From positions 1,587,001 to 1,651,000 of the forward strand of contig NZ_JARXYR010000002.1 in assembly GCF_029893635.1 (NCBI RefSeq): a stretch of DNA of 64,000 bases, read 5' to 3'. Numbering within the stretch: the stretch's first letter is position 1; each line of letters starts with the position of its first letter. The stretch comes from Variovorax sp. TBS-050B (lineage in GTDB: Bacteria; Pseudomonadota; Gammaproteobacteria; Burkholderiales; Burkholderiaceae_C). The translations under genes and the position numbers were made by a program. Positions 43,678 through 53,424 of the stretch are shown here, piece after piece. The notes under the pieces are model-generated. The model worked only from the letters and a program-made list of their open reading frames with translations, had not been told where the DNA came from and made no database searches.

Positions 43678-46011
43678 ATGACCAGGATCGTTACGGCCCA
43701 CACCCCGCTGGGTGAAGAGCAGCTGAAGTTCCGCTCGATGCGCGGCAGCGAGGGGCTGTCGCAGCTGTTCGAGTTCGAGGTGGACCTGCTGAGCCCGAGC
43801 GCGGCGCTCGACCTGAAGTCGGTGCTGGGCAAGCCGCTGACGCTGGAGATCCAGACCGCGGTCGCGGGGTCGCCGCGCTTCCTGAACGGCCAGGTGGTGC
43901 GCTTCTCGATGGTGGGCCGCGAGGGCGGCACCGCGCGCCACACTGTCTACCGCGCCACCGTGCGGCCGTGGCTGTGGTATCTCACGCGCTCGAGCGACAA
44001 CAAGATCTTCCAGAACAAGAGCGTGGTCGAGATCGTCGAGGAGGTGTTCGGCGACTACGGCTTCGCGTTCGAGAAGAAGCTCGGTGCGAGCTACCGGCAG
44101 TGGGAGTACTGCGTGCAGTACAACGAGAGCGACTTCGCCTTCGTCAGCCGCCTGATGGAGCTCGAAGGCATCTACTACTGGTTCAGGCACGAGAAGAACC
44201 AGCACACCCTCGTGCTGGCCGACGACATCGGCGCGCACGAGCCGATGCCCGGCTACGAGACCATCGACTACTTCGCGGCCGACCGCGACATCAGCGAGGA
44301 CCTGGAGGTCATCCGCGACTGGCAGCCGAGCGAGGAGGTGCGGCCCGGCAGCTACACCGTGGACGACTTCAACTTCACCACGCCCAAGGGCGACCTCATC
44401 AACGTGCGCAGCCAGCCCAGGGGGCACGACCACGCCGACTACGACATCTACGAATGGCTGGGCGACTACCCGGCGGCCGGCGATGGCGAACACTATGCGC
44501 GCGTGCGGCTGGAGGAGGTGCAGTCGCTCGCGCAGCGCAGCCACGGCCAGGCCACCGTGCGCGGCATGGCGCCGGGTTTCAAGTTCAAGATGCGCAACTC
44601 GCCGCGCGCGGACGACAACCAGGAGTACCTCGCCGTGGCCGTGTCGTATTCGCTGCGCGAGGGCGGCTATGCGAGCGGGGCGGCCAGCGGCGAATACAAC
44701 TTCGACTTCGTGGTGCAGCCGACATCGCTGCCGTTCCGGGCGCCGCGGCAGACGCCCGTGCCGCGCACCAGCGGCCCGCAGACCGCGACCGTGGTGGGCC
44801 CCGAGGGCGAGGAGATCTGGACCGACGAGTACGGCCGCGTGAAGGTGCAGTTCCACTGGGACCGCTACGGGCAGAAGAACGAGAACAGCTCGCGCTTCGT
44901 GCGCGTCTCGCACATCTGGGCGGGCGAGCGCTTCGGGGGCGTGTTCACGCCGCGCATCGGCCAGGAGGTGGTGGTGGACTTCATCGGCGGCCGGGTGGAC
45001 CGGCCGGTGATCGTGGGGCGGGTGTACAACGCCGACCAGATGCCGCCGTTCGCGCTGCCCGGGGAGGCGACCAAGAGCGGCATCGTCACGCGCTCGTCGA
45101 AAGGCGGCTCGTCCGCCAATGCGAACGCCTTCGTGTTCGAGGACAAGATGGGCGCGGAGCAGATCCTGCTGCATGCGGAGCGCAACCTCGACGTGGAGGT
45201 GGAGGGCGACGAGACGCACACGACCGAGAAGACGCGCACCACGCTGATCAAGGGGCATGAGTCGGCGACCTACGAGTCGGGCGAGGAGCGGCACATCACG
45301 GGCGGTGCGGTGGAGACGATCGACGGGGGCGAGGAGCGCACGGTGACGGGTGGGGCGACCGAGACGGTGACGGGCGGCGAGGAGCGCACGATCACGGGCG
45401 GGGCGACCGAGACGATCACGGGCGGGGAGACGCGCACGGTGAACGGGGGCATCACGGAAACGGTCAGTGGCGGCGTGATGCTGACGGTCAACGGAAGCAA
45501 CATCCGTCTGCTGAGCGGTTCGGACCTGCGCATCACCAGCAGTGGGCGCATCGAGATGGTCAATGCGATGGACCTCAAGCTGGTGAACGGAAGCGACTGC
45601 ACCGTGGTCACAGGTCCGAAGATCGTCGTTGCGCCGGTGATGACTTACCACACCACCGACCGCATCGACACCACGAGCACCTACACGCTCAACGCGAAGT
45701 TGACCGTGACGACGTCCCCACATACGGTTCTCAACGTCGCCGACGAGACCTGGCTCAAGTGCAATGTCCTGCGCTGGACCAACCAGCACGTGCGGGCGCT
45801 CGTTCTCGCGACCGATTTCTACGGCGCCAAGTTTCAGGCCTGCGGGCTCAACACGCAGATCAACGGTTGGTTCACCAACAGAGCGACGAACTTCATGCTT
45901 GATGCGCCGGTCAAGTTCGAGACCTCGGCGCGCAATTCAACGAAGGAGGGGGTGAGCATCGGCATTTGCAAGCTGCACCTGAAGTGTGTCTTCAAGACGA
46001 AAAAGAAATGA
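43678..46011 (+). CDS. vgrG: Type VI spike protein VgrG, copy 2
   Basis: A 777-residue VgrG whose first ~585 residues are almost identical to copy 1, including the same gp27, OB-fold and Gly/Glu/Thr repeat regions. The C-terminal ~190 residues are different (TSTYTLNAKLTVTTSPHTVL, ALVLATDFYGAKFQACGLN, CKLHLKCVFKTKKK). I prefer ATG 43678 (MTRIVTAH) with AAAAGG nine bases upstream over ATG 43669, because it aligns with the start of copy 1. It starts 15 bases after the stop of copy 1. Confidence 0.94.
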   Translation: MTRIVTAHTPLGEEQLKFRSMRGSEGLSQLFEFEVDLLSPSAALDLKSVLGKPLTLEIQTAVAGSPRFLNGQVVRFSMVGREGGTARHTVYRATVRPWLWYLTRSSDNKIFQNKSVVEIVEEVFGDYGFAFEKKLGASYRQWEYCVQYNESDFAFVSRLMELEGIYYWFRHEKNQHTLVLADDIGAHEPMPGYETIDYFAADRDISEDLEVIRDWQPSEEVRPGSYTVDDFNFTTPKGDLINVRSQPRGHDHADYDIYEWLGDYPAAGDGEHYARVRLEEVQSLAQRSHGQATVRGMAPGFKFKMRNSPRADDNQEYLAVAVSYSLREGGYASGAASGEYNFDFVVQPTSLPFRAPRQTPVPRTSGPQTATVVGPEGEEIWTDEYGRVKVQFHWDRYGQKNENSSRFVRVSHIWAGERFGGVFTPRIGQEVVVDFIGGRVDRPVIVGRVYNADQMPPFALPGEATKSGIVTRSSKGGSSANANAFVFEDKMGAEQILLHAERNLDVEVEGDETHTTEKTRTTLIKGHESATYESGEERHITGGAVETIDGGEERTVTGGATETVTGGEERTITGGATETITGGETRTVNGGITETVSGGVMLTVNGSNIRLLSGSDLRITSSGRIEMVNAMDLKLVNGSDCTVVTGPKIVVAPVMTYHTTDRIDTTSTYTLNAKLTVTTSPHTVLNVADETWLKCNVLRWTNQHVRALVLATDFYGAKFQACGLNTQINGWFTNRATNFMLDAPVKFETSARNSTKEGVSIGICKLHLKCVFKTKKK
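43688..45432 (+). repeat. Large direct repeat, second copy (vgrG 2 body)
   Basis: Second half of the tandem duplication described at 41337. High silent-site identity implies a recent duplication or ongoing gene conversion. Confidence 0.95.
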
Positions 46012-46065
46012 TCCTGCTGCACTGCGGCTGGTGCCAAGCCGTCCACCCATAGGAGTTTCCGAGCC

Positions 46066-48408
46066 ATGGACCGCATCGTGAAGACCCATTCTCCATTGGG
46101 CGAAGATCAACTGCTGCTGCGCCTGATGCAAGGCATCGAGAGCCTTTCACGGCCGTACGAGTTCGAACTCGAACTGCTCAGCACGGACGCGGCGATCGAT
46201 CCGAAGTCCCTGCTCGGAAAGTCGTTGTCGCTGGAGATCAAGACCGCCGACGGCCGCCCGCGCTTCCTCGACGGCCAGGTGGCGCGCTTTGCGAAAATCG
46301 GCCGGGAAGGCGGGACCTCGCGCTACACGATCTACCACGCGGTGCTGCGGCCCTGGCTCTGGTATCTCTCGTTTTCGAGCGGCAGCAAAATCTTCCAGAA
46401 CAAGTCCGTGGTGGACATCCTCGAGGAAGTGTTCGGCGCCTACGGCTTCGCGTTCGAGAAGAGGCTCAGCGGCAGCTACCGTCAGTGGGAGTACTGTGCC
46501 CAGTACAACGAGAGCGATCTTGACTTCGTGAACCGGTTGATGGAACTGGAGGGCATCTACTACTGGTTCAGGCACGAGAAGGGACGCCACACCCTGGTGT
46601 TGGCCGACGACGTGGACGCGCACGAGCCGATGCCGGGCTACGAAACCATCGACTACTTCGCTGCCGAGCGCGGCATCGGCGAGGACCTGGAAATCATCGA
46701 TGACTGGCGGGTTACCGAGGAGGTCCGTGCTGGCAGCTATGCGGTGGACGAGTTCAACTTCACCAACCCGAAAGGCGACCTCGGCGGAACGCGCAGCCTG
46801 CCGCGCGCGCACGACCATGCCGGCTACGACATGTACGAGTGGCTCGGCGAGTACGTCGACGCCGGCCAGGCGGAGCACTATGCGCGCGTGCGGCTGGAAG
46901 AGGCGCAATCGCTGGCCTCGCGCAGCACCGGCCATGGCACTGTGCGTGGCATGGCGCCTGGCGCCAAATTCACCATGCGCAATGCACCGCGCGCGGACGA
47001 CAACCGCGAGCACCTGATCGTCTCGGTGGCCTACGCGCTGCGCGAGGGCGGCTACGCCACCGGAGGCGCGCCGGGCATGTACAGCTTCGATTTCGTCGCG
47101 CAGCCTGCGGACAACCCTTTTCGCGCACCACGGCACGCGCCGATGCCCCGCACGAGCGGGCCGCAGACCGCGACGGTGGTGGGCCCTGCGGGCGAGGAGA
47201 TCTGGACCGATGAATACGGGCGCGTGAAGCTTCAGTTCCACTGGGACCGCGAAGGTCAGCGCAACGAGAACAGCTCGGCATGGGTGCGTGTCTCGCAGGC
47301 CTGGGCGGGCGATGGCTACGGCACGGTGCATGTGCCGCGCATCGGGCAGGAGGTGGTGGTCGATTTCATTGCCGGCCGTGTCGACCGCCCCATCATCGTC
47401 GGCCGTGTCTACAACGCCGACCAGATGCCGCCGTTCGACCTGCCGGGCGAGGCCACCAAGAGCGGCATCGTGTCGCGCTCGACCAAGGGCGGCTCGCCCG
47501 CGAATGCGAACGCCATCGTGTTCGAGGACAAGGCTGGCGCGGAGCAGATCCTGCTGCATGCGGAGCGCAACCTCGACGTGGAGGTGGAGGGCGACGAGAC
47601 GCACACGACCGAGAAGACGCGCACCACGCTGATCAAGGGGCACGAGTCGGCGACGTACGAGTCGGGCGAGGAGCGGCACATCAGCCAGGGTGCGGTGGAG
47701 AAGATCGACGGGGGCGAGGAGCGCACGGTGACGGGCGGGGCGACCGAGACGGTGACGGGCGGCGAGGAGCGCACGATCACGGGTGGGGCGACCGAGACGA
47801 TCACGGGCGGGGAGACGCGCACGGTCGCCGGGGGTGTCACCGAGACGATCAATGGCGAAGTGGTGGTCACGATCAACGGAAGCGTGCTGCGCCTGGTCAG
47901 CGGTGCGGACATCCGCATCACCGGCGCGGCCCGGGTGGAAGTGGTGAACGCGGTCGACATGACCTTGGTCCAGGGAAGCAAGCTCACCACCGTGACCGGG
48001 CCGAAGGTGATCTTCTCGCCGACCGTTCTTCATCTGTCCGGCAGCGACCATACGATCAATGTGCCAGGCACGCTCAAGATCAATGTGACCGGCGTCGAGA
48101 TCGAGAACACGCCGGTCAAGACCGTGAACTCGCTCGATGCCAAGTGGTGGCTTCACGCGGTCAAGGAAGGCATCGGCCACCAGGCCCTGTTCGTCGGAGC
48201 CTCGGCCGACTCCTACGTGGCCAAGATCCAGCTGGCGGTACGCAACACGCTGCTGCAGAGGGGTTCGTTCGTGAACATCTCGGGCGCCAGCTGGGTGCAG
48301 GCAGTGGACAGGCAGGAGTTCGGCCATTACCACTTCTGGCTCGATCAAGTGTTGATGGTCGTGGGAGCGGTGCACTACATCAAGAGCGCGCTCGACATCG
48401 AGAAGTGA
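46066..48408 (+). CDS. vgrG: Type VI spike protein VgrG, copy 3
   Basis: A 780-residue VgrG with the same domain order but clearly diverged at the protein level (MDRIVKTHSPLGEDQLLLRL, LLSTDAAIDPKSLLGKSLSL). A block of ~265 bases at 47550-47815, encoding the end of the OB/beta-helix junction and the Gly/Glu/Thr repeats, is almost identical in DNA to copies 1 and 2, unlike flanking sequence. The C-terminal ~180 residues are unique (SGSDHTINVPGTLKINVTG, AVKEGIGHQALFVGASADS). AGGAG precedes ATG 46066. It is followed by the DUF2169 loading module. Confidence 0.94.
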   Translation: MDRIVKTHSPLGEDQLLLRLMQGIESLSRPYEFELELLSTDAAIDPKSLLGKSLSLEIKTADGRPRFLDGQVARFAKIGREGGTSRYTIYHAVLRPWLWYLSFSSGSKIFQNKSVVDILEEVFGAYGFAFEKRLSGSYRQWEYCAQYNESDLDFVNRLMELEGIYYWFRHEKGRHTLVLADDVDAHEPMPGYETIDYFAAERGIGEDLEIIDDWRVTEEVRAGSYAVDEFNFTNPKGDLGGTRSLPRAHDHAGYDMYEWLGEYVDAGQAEHYARVRLEEAQSLASRSTGHGTVRGMAPGAKFTMRNAPRADDNREHLIVSVAYALREGGYATGGAPGMYSFDFVAQPADNPFRAPRHAPMPRTSGPQTATVVGPAGEEIWTDEYGRVKLQFHWDREGQRNENSSAWVRVSQAWAGDGYGTVHVPRIGQEVVVDFIAGRVDRPIIVGRVYNADQMPPFDLPGEATKSGIVSRSTKGGSPANANAIVFEDKAGAEQILLHAERNLDVEVEGDETHTTEKTRTTLIKGHESATYESGEERHISQGAVEKIDGGEERTVTGGATETVTGGEERTITGGATETITGGETRTVAGGVTETINGEVVVTINGSVLRLVSGADIRITGAARVEVVNAVDMTLVQGSKLTTVTGPKVIFSPTVLHLSGSDHTINVPGTLKINVTGVEIENTPVKTVNSLDAKWWLHAVKEGIGHQALFVGASADSYVAKIQLAVRNTLLQRGSFVNISGASWVQAVDRQEFGHYHFWLDQVLMVVGAVHYIKSALDIEK

Positions 48409-48433
48409 AGGCACCACCAGGGAACTACAGCGG

Positions 48434-48883
48434 ATGCAGATCATGAGATGGTTGGAAATCGCGGTCGCCGTTGCCGGCGTCGCGGTCTTGGTGGTGTCCA
48501 CGGTCGGCAGTTCGCGCGTATTTCGCGCCGGCAGCGCGACCAAGACGACGCATGTCCGGGAAGAGGAGGACTGGGAAGCATTGCGCCATGATGGCGCGCG
48601 CGCGGTGGCCGAGATCCTGGCGCTGGCCCGGCCCGGCTTCCGCCTGGTGACCTGGCGCGGAGGCTCGCCGAACATGGCAGCCGCGGAACTGCTGGTCGCG
48701 TTCACGGATTCGGAGGGCGAGAACCACCGCGTGACGGTGCGGACCTTCATCGACCAGGAACTGCTGGCCAATTTTTCGGGCGGCCGTCCGCTGCCGATCG
48801 TCTACGCCAAGAACCCGACCCTGCGCGTCGCGGTGGACCGCGACCGCGTGCAGCTCGAGATCCCCTCCACGATCGACGCATGA
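48434..48883 (+). CDS. Small membrane-anchored protein of unknown function
   Basis: A 149-residue protein with one N-terminal helix (WLEIAVAVAGVAVLVVSTVG, about 6-25) and a soluble domain that would lie in the periplasm or cytoplasm depending on orientation. I do not recognise a family. It lies 25 bases after vgrG 3 and its stop overlaps the start of the DUF2169 gene (ATGA), so it belongs to the effector-loading operon. An accessory or immunity-like role is possible, but nothing in the sequence proves it. A second possible start is ATG 48443. Confidence 0.65.
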   Translation: MQIMRWLEIAVAVAGVAVLVVSTVGSSRVFRAGSATKTTHVREEEDWEALRHDGARAVAEILALARPGFRLVTWRGGSPNMAAAELLVAFTDSEGENHRVTVRTFIDQELLANFSGGRPLPIVYAKNPTLRVAVDRDRVQLEIPSTIDA

Positions 48884-51546
48884 AAATCATCAAACCGTTG
48901 CGTCTTGGCATGCTGACCCGCCCCTTCGCCAACGACGGGCGTCACTGGCTGGCCGTGACCGCCATCGCGATGACCGATCGCCTCGACGGCGACGCCCGGC
49001 TCGTGCCGGAGCAGGAATGCTGGAAGATCTTCGGCGCGGAGGTCGGCATCGACGGCGCGTTCGACGTCGGCATGCCAAAGCTGCATCCGGAATTCCTCGT
49101 CACGGGCGCGGCTTACACACGCCGGGAGCAGGACAAGACGCAGTGCGCGGTCCGTGTCCGCGTCGGCAAGCGGCAGAAGGATCTCCTGGTGTTCGGCGAC
49201 CGGTTCTGGATCGATGGCCGGCCGAGTGCCCCGCAACCCTACGAGTCGATGCGCATCGACTGGAGCCGTGCGTTCGGGGGGCCAGGGTTTGCCGAGAATC
49301 CTGCCGGCATCGGGCATGCGCTCGAGCAGGTGAGCGGCGTCCAGGTGCAGCGCCTTGCGAACATCGAGGATCCGCGGGCCCGCGTGCAGCGCCCGGATCA
49401 GGCTGTGCAGCCGGCGGGGTTCGGGCCCGTCGAGGCCACGCGCCCGTCACGCGCGGACCGGCTGGGCCGCCAGTACGACGAGCATTGGCAGAACCAGCTC
49501 TACCCCGGCTTCGCGAGCGACATGGACTGGGCCTTCTTCAATGTCGCGCCGCCGGACCAATGGTTCGGGCGCGACGACGGCGAACTCGCTGGCGCGGCGT
49601 TCGAGCTCTGGAACCTGCATCCCGACCGCACCGTGCTGCACGGCCGGGTGCCCGACTGGCGCGCACGTGCCGTCGTCGTGCGCGGTCCGATCAACAGCGT
49701 GAAGCTCGATGAGGGCACGCTGCACGACGTGCCAATGCGCCTGACCACCGCCTGGTTCTTCCCGCATCTGGAGCGACTGGGTCTGATCTATCACGGCTTC
49801 GTGGAAGTCGAACAGGACGACGCCGCGGACGTCACCCACGCGATGGTCGCCATGGAGGAGGCGTCCACGCCGCCTCAGGGACTCGACGCCTGGCGCGATG
49901 TGCTGGTGCTGCGCTGCGAATCGGAAGATCGCGCGTTCTACGGCATGCGCGATGACCTTTTGCTGCCCGAACCGATCATCGGCCCCTGGCCCGAACTCGA
50001 CGCGGAGCTCGAGGAATCGCCGATGCGCCGCAACATGCAGGCGCGCGCCGAATATGAGCGCGAGCGCGTGAAGGTGTCGTTCAAGTCCTCGGGCCTCGGC
50101 CCGGCCGCGCACGAGGAGCCGCCCGTCGTCGATCTCATGGAGAAGCCGCCCGGCCTGCGCGAGCTGCCGGCCTACATGGCGCAGCGCAAGGCGCTCATCG
50201 AGGAGCACCGCCAGAAGATCGAGGCCGCGCGGCGCGAGATGGACGAGGCCGCGAAGGCGAATGCCGTGCATTCGCGCCAGGCGGGCTTCGACACGTCGAC
50301 GCTGATGCAGGAGGTCGAATCGTCATCCCAGAAGGGTCCTCCGAACGTGGACAGGTGGTCCCGCATCGAAGACATCATCGCCAAATCCGACGGCAGTGGC
50401 TTCTCGCCAACGCCCGAACAGGTCGCGCAGCTGCGCCAGGTTCACGACGACGCCGCGCGCCAGTTGCTCGAGAACTACCGCCGCACCGCGCAGCGCCAGG
50501 AAGCTGCGGACCGGATGTCCGGCGAGCGGTCGGCCGAGGCGCGCAGGGAGGTCGAGCGCCGGATGGCCGGCGCGCGCGACCTGTCCGACATGGATCTCAC
50601 GGGCGCGGATCTCTCGGGAATGGACCTGCGCGGCGCATGCTGGCACCGCGCAATGCTGGAGTGCGCCGATCTCAGCGGCAGCACGCTCGATGCGGGCGAT
50701 CTCTCGGATGCGCTACTCGCGCGTGCACGCCTGGTGGGCACTTCGATGCAGGGCGTCAATCTCAAGGAAGCGAATCTGTCCCTGGCACTATGCGAGAACT
50801 CGGATTTCACCGGCGCGCGCTTCGAGGCCACCCAACTCGAAGGCATGGCCGCGCGCGGCTGCAAGTTCGCCGGCGCGTTCTTCGAACTCCACGAGGCGGC
50901 GGGCGTGGTGTGGGAGAACTGTGACTTCGAGCGTGCGCAACTGCGGAACTTGAGCTTCACCGAAGGCACCCGTCTCGACCGCCTCGATTTCGAAGGCGCC
51001 ACCTTCCACAAGGTGGACTGGATCGAATGCAAGGCCGGCAGGCTGCGCTTCCGCGGGGCCACGTTCGACACCTGCGACTGGACCGATACCGACTGCACCG
51101 ATGCCATGGACTTCTCCGATGCGCGTCTTGTCGCGACCTGTTTCGTGGGATCGACCGACTTGCACAAGGCCGATTTCCAAGGCGCAGTGCTGATCGAATG
51201 CAACCTGCAGTCGATACGCCTCGACGAGGCCGACTTTCGCGATGCGAGGCTCGACAACACCGACTTCACCGATGCGTCCCTGCGCGGCACCCGGCTCGAC
51301 GGCGCGAACGCCGACGGTTCCGATTTCGTGCGCACCGATCTCACCGCTGCGTCGCTGGTCGATGCGAGCCTGATCGAGGCGGACTTCAGCAAGGCCATCC
51401 TCGTGGCCACGGACTTCCACCGTGCCAACCTGTTCCAGGCCGACCTGTCCCAGTGCCTGATCGACGACACCACACGTTTCGACGAGGCCTATACCGCCAA
51501 CGTGGTCACGGTGCCGCGGCGCAAGGCGCAAGAGGGCGCGAGATGA
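48880..51546 (+). CDS. DUF2169 type VI adaptor fused to pentapeptide repeats
   Basis: An 888-residue protein. Residues ~1-310 are a DUF2169 domain (PLRLGMLTRPFANDGRHWLA, SMRIDWSRAFGGPGFAENPA, NVAPPDQWFGRDDGELAGAA). A charged helical linker (~370-560, e.g. YMAQRKALIEEHRQKIEAAR) follows. Residues ~565-880 are pentapeptide repeats of A(D/N)LXX type (MDLTGADLSGMDLRGACWHR, ANADGSDFVRTDLTAASLVD). DUF2169 proteins are adaptors that load PAAR/effector cargo on VgrG (family knowledge). It is coupled to its neighbours by ATGA overlaps. Confidence 0.88.
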   Translation: MKIIKPLRLGMLTRPFANDGRHWLAVTAIAMTDRLDGDARLVPEQECWKIFGAEVGIDGAFDVGMPKLHPEFLVTGAAYTRREQDKTQCAVRVRVGKRQKDLLVFGDRFWIDGRPSAPQPYESMRIDWSRAFGGPGFAENPAGIGHALEQVSGVQVQRLANIEDPRARVQRPDQAVQPAGFGPVEATRPSRADRLGRQYDEHWQNQLYPGFASDMDWAFFNVAPPDQWFGRDDGELAGAAFELWNLHPDRTVLHGRVPDWRARAVVVRGPINSVKLDEGTLHDVPMRLTTAWFFPHLERLGLIYHGFVEVEQDDAADVTHAMVAMEEASTPPQGLDAWRDVLVLRCESEDRAFYGMRDDLLLPEPIIGPWPELDAELEESPMRRNMQARAEYERERVKVSFKSSGLGPAAHEEPPVVDLMEKPPGLRELPAYMAQRKALIEEHRQKIEAARREMDEAAKANAVHSRQAGFDTSTLMQEVESSSQKGPPNVDRWSRIEDIIAKSDGSGFSPTPEQVAQLRQVHDDAARQLLENYRRTAQRQEAADRMSGERSAEARREVERRMAGARDLSDMDLTGADLSGMDLRGACWHRAMLECADLSGSTLDAGDLSDALLARARLVGTSMQGVNLKEANLSLALCENSDFTGARFEATQLEGMAARGCKFAGAFFELHEAAGVVWENCDFERAQLRNLSFTEGTRLDRLDFEGATFHKVDWIECKAGRLRFRGATFDTCDWTDTDCTDAMDFSDARLVATCFVGSTDLHKADFQGAVLIECNLQSIRLDEADFRDARLDNTDFTDASLRGTRLDGANADGSDFVRTDLTAASLVDASLIEADFSKAILVATDFHRANLFQADLSQCLIDDTTRFDEAYTANVVTVPRRKAQEGAR

Positions 51547-52670
51547 CACCGAAGGAGGTGCAGGCCATGATCAAGCGCGGCCAGGAAATCGTCGACCTGA
51601 AGCTGGCCGGCATGGATTTTCGCGGCCTCGACCTGTCGGGCGGCATGTTCATCGAGAGCGACTTCACAGGAGCGGACCTGTCGGGCGCGAATCTCAAGGG
51701 CAGTGCCTTCGCAGGCTGCGGACTGAGCCGCGCAACGCTCGAACGCGCCGTGCTGGATCGCTGCAACTTCCATCGCGTGGACGCATCTGCGGCCACGATG
51801 GCTGGCGCCACCATGCATGGCACGAGCTTCTACGACACGCGACTCGCGGACGCGCGCCTCGACGGCGTCGAAGGCGATGTGATCGGCATTTCGAACTGTG
51901 ACCTGACCGGAACCTCGCTGCGCGAGATCAAGTCCGAGATGCTGGTCTTCTATGGTGCGCGGCTCGACCTGACCGATTTTTCCGGCTCGCTGCTCGACGG
52001 CGCCACCTTCTACCAAGCCGACCTGCGCACCGCCGTTTTCGCGCGCTGCAGCTTCGAGCGCGCGATCTTTTCCGAGTGCGACCTGTCGGAACAGGTTTTC
52101 CGCGGGCAGTCCTTCAATCTCTGCCAGTTTCCCGATGCCAAGCTGGCAGGTTGCGATTTCGACGAAGCGACGCTGCGCCAGTGCAACTTCAAAGGCGCGC
52201 GAATCGAGGGCGCCTCGTTCCGGCGTGCCACGGCGGCGCACAGCGTGTTCGTGGGGGCCCATCTCGACGGCGTCGCCTTCAATGGCGGCCACTTTTTCCA
52301 GAGCGTCTGGGCCGATGCCCGGCTGATCGGTGCCGATCTGTCTGGCGCGCATCTGGAACAATGCGTCTTCCACCGCGCACAATGCGGCGGCGCGAGATTC
52401 CCGGATGCGCGGCTCGCCTACGCCGACTTTTCCTATGCCGATCTACGCGATGCCGACTTCCGCGGTGCCACGCTGATGCGCACCAAGGTGCACCGCGCGG
52501 CGCTGGAAGGCACGAAGTTCTCCGACCGCGGCGGTCTGCTGCTCAAGGAGGACGCGCTGTACGAGGCCGAGGCCTATTCCGCGCGCAGGCCCAGCCACCG
52601 CGATCCACCCAGGCCTCGCGGCGAGCCGGGCGCGAGCGAACAGGCCGCAGAGAAGGATTCCCAGAGATGA
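51543..52670 (+). CDS. Pentapeptide-repeat protein of the type VI loading module
   Basis: A 375-residue protein that is almost entirely pentapeptide repeats (GLDLSGGMFIESDFTGADLS, DFSYADLRDADFRGATLMRT), giving a right-handed quadrilateral beta-helix. A short helical N-terminus (MTPKEVQAMIKRGQEIVDLK) and a charged disordered tail frame it. It stands between the DUF2169 adaptor and DUF3540 genes, all with four-base overlaps, a conserved arrangement near vgrG genes. Its role is probably structural/scaffolding in cargo assembly. Confidence 0.85.
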   Translation: MTPKEVQAMIKRGQEIVDLKLAGMDFRGLDLSGGMFIESDFTGADLSGANLKGSAFAGCGLSRATLERAVLDRCNFHRVDASAATMAGATMHGTSFYDTRLADARLDGVEGDVIGISNCDLTGTSLREIKSEMLVFYGARLDLTDFSGSLLDGATFYQADLRTAVFARCSFERAIFSECDLSEQVFRGQSFNLCQFPDAKLAGCDFDEATLRQCNFKGARIEGASFRRATAAHSVFVGAHLDGVAFNGGHFFQSVWADARLIGADLSGAHLEQCVFHRAQCGGARFPDARLAYADFSYADLRDADFRGATLMRTKVHRAALEGTKFSDRGGLLLKEDALYEAEAYSARRPSHRDPPRPRGEPGASEQAAEKDSQR

Positions 52671-53380
52671 CGACGTTCCGACACACAGCTTCCGACCCGG
52701 CACCCGCGAGCCGCGAAATGCGCTCCGCCGCCGCTGCTGCGCCCCGGCCCGCGGGTGGTGGCGTGGTCAACGCACTCGGTACCGTGACGGCCATCCTGCC
52801 CGGCGGCATCCATAGCGTGGACAGCGACGGGCGCATGCTGCGGTGCCTGCGCGCCGCCAGTTGCCTGCTGCGGCCGGAGGTCGGCGACACCGTGCTCGTC
52901 AGCGGGCCCGACGAGCAGCGCCTGTACCTGACCGCCGTCGCCGAACAAGCGGATGCGGGCGCCGCCCACATCGAGGTGGCCGGCGATCTCACGCTGGCTT
53001 CGCTGCGCGGCGCGGTCAAGCTGCAGGGCGCCACGGACCTGCACCTGAGCGGTCCGCGCGCGCTGCGCATGGACACCGCGCAATTGCGGCTCGATGCGCA
53101 GGCGGCCGAATGCCAAGTCGGCCGGATGAGCTACCAGGGTGTGGAAGCACGTGCGACCGTGCTGAACATGCGCATCGTCGGCCGCGTCTATGAAGCGATC
53201 GTCGATCGCCTCGTGCACCTGAGCAAGTCGGCCTTCCGCATGACCGAAGGCGTGGACCAGCTGCACGCCGGCCAGATCGACTACCAGGCCAGCGAGATGG
53301 CGCGCGTGCATGGAAGAAACACCGTGGTCACGGCCAAGGATCTGATCAAGGCCGACGCCAGGCAGATCCACATGGGATGA
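52667..53380 (+). CDS. DUF3540 protein of the type VI loading module
   Basis: A 237-residue protein matching the DUF3540 family: an N-terminal disordered Ala-rich stretch, then a region GTVTAILPGGIHSVDSDGRM, CLLRPEVGDTVLVSGPDEQR resembling an OB-like fold, and a C-terminal helical stretch (MRIVGRVYEAIVDRLVHLSK). DUF3540 genes occur with DUF2169, pentapeptide and DUF4150 genes beside vgrG. The exact function is unknown. Confidence 0.85.
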   Translation: MTTFRHTASDPAPASREMRSAAAAAPRPAGGGVVNALGTVTAILPGGIHSVDSDGRMLRCLRAASCLLRPEVGDTVLVSGPDEQRLYLTAVAEQADAGAAHIEVAGDLTLASLRGAVKLQGATDLHLSGPRALRMDTAQLRLDAQAAECQVGRMSYQGVEARATVLNMRIVGRVYEAIVDRLVHLSKSAFRMTEGVDQLHAGQIDYQASEMARVHGRNTVVTAKDLIKADARQIHMG

Positions 53381-53424
53381 CGACCCGTCCGAACCCTTTT
53401 GCCAACTTTCCGAAGGAGCGTGAA

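Noticed and set aside
53377..53424. Upstream ATG start for the DUF4150 protein overlapping the DUF3540 stop
   Set aside because: Possible by ATGA coupling, but the added residues are not typical of the family and a perfect AAGGAG precedes ATG 53425.
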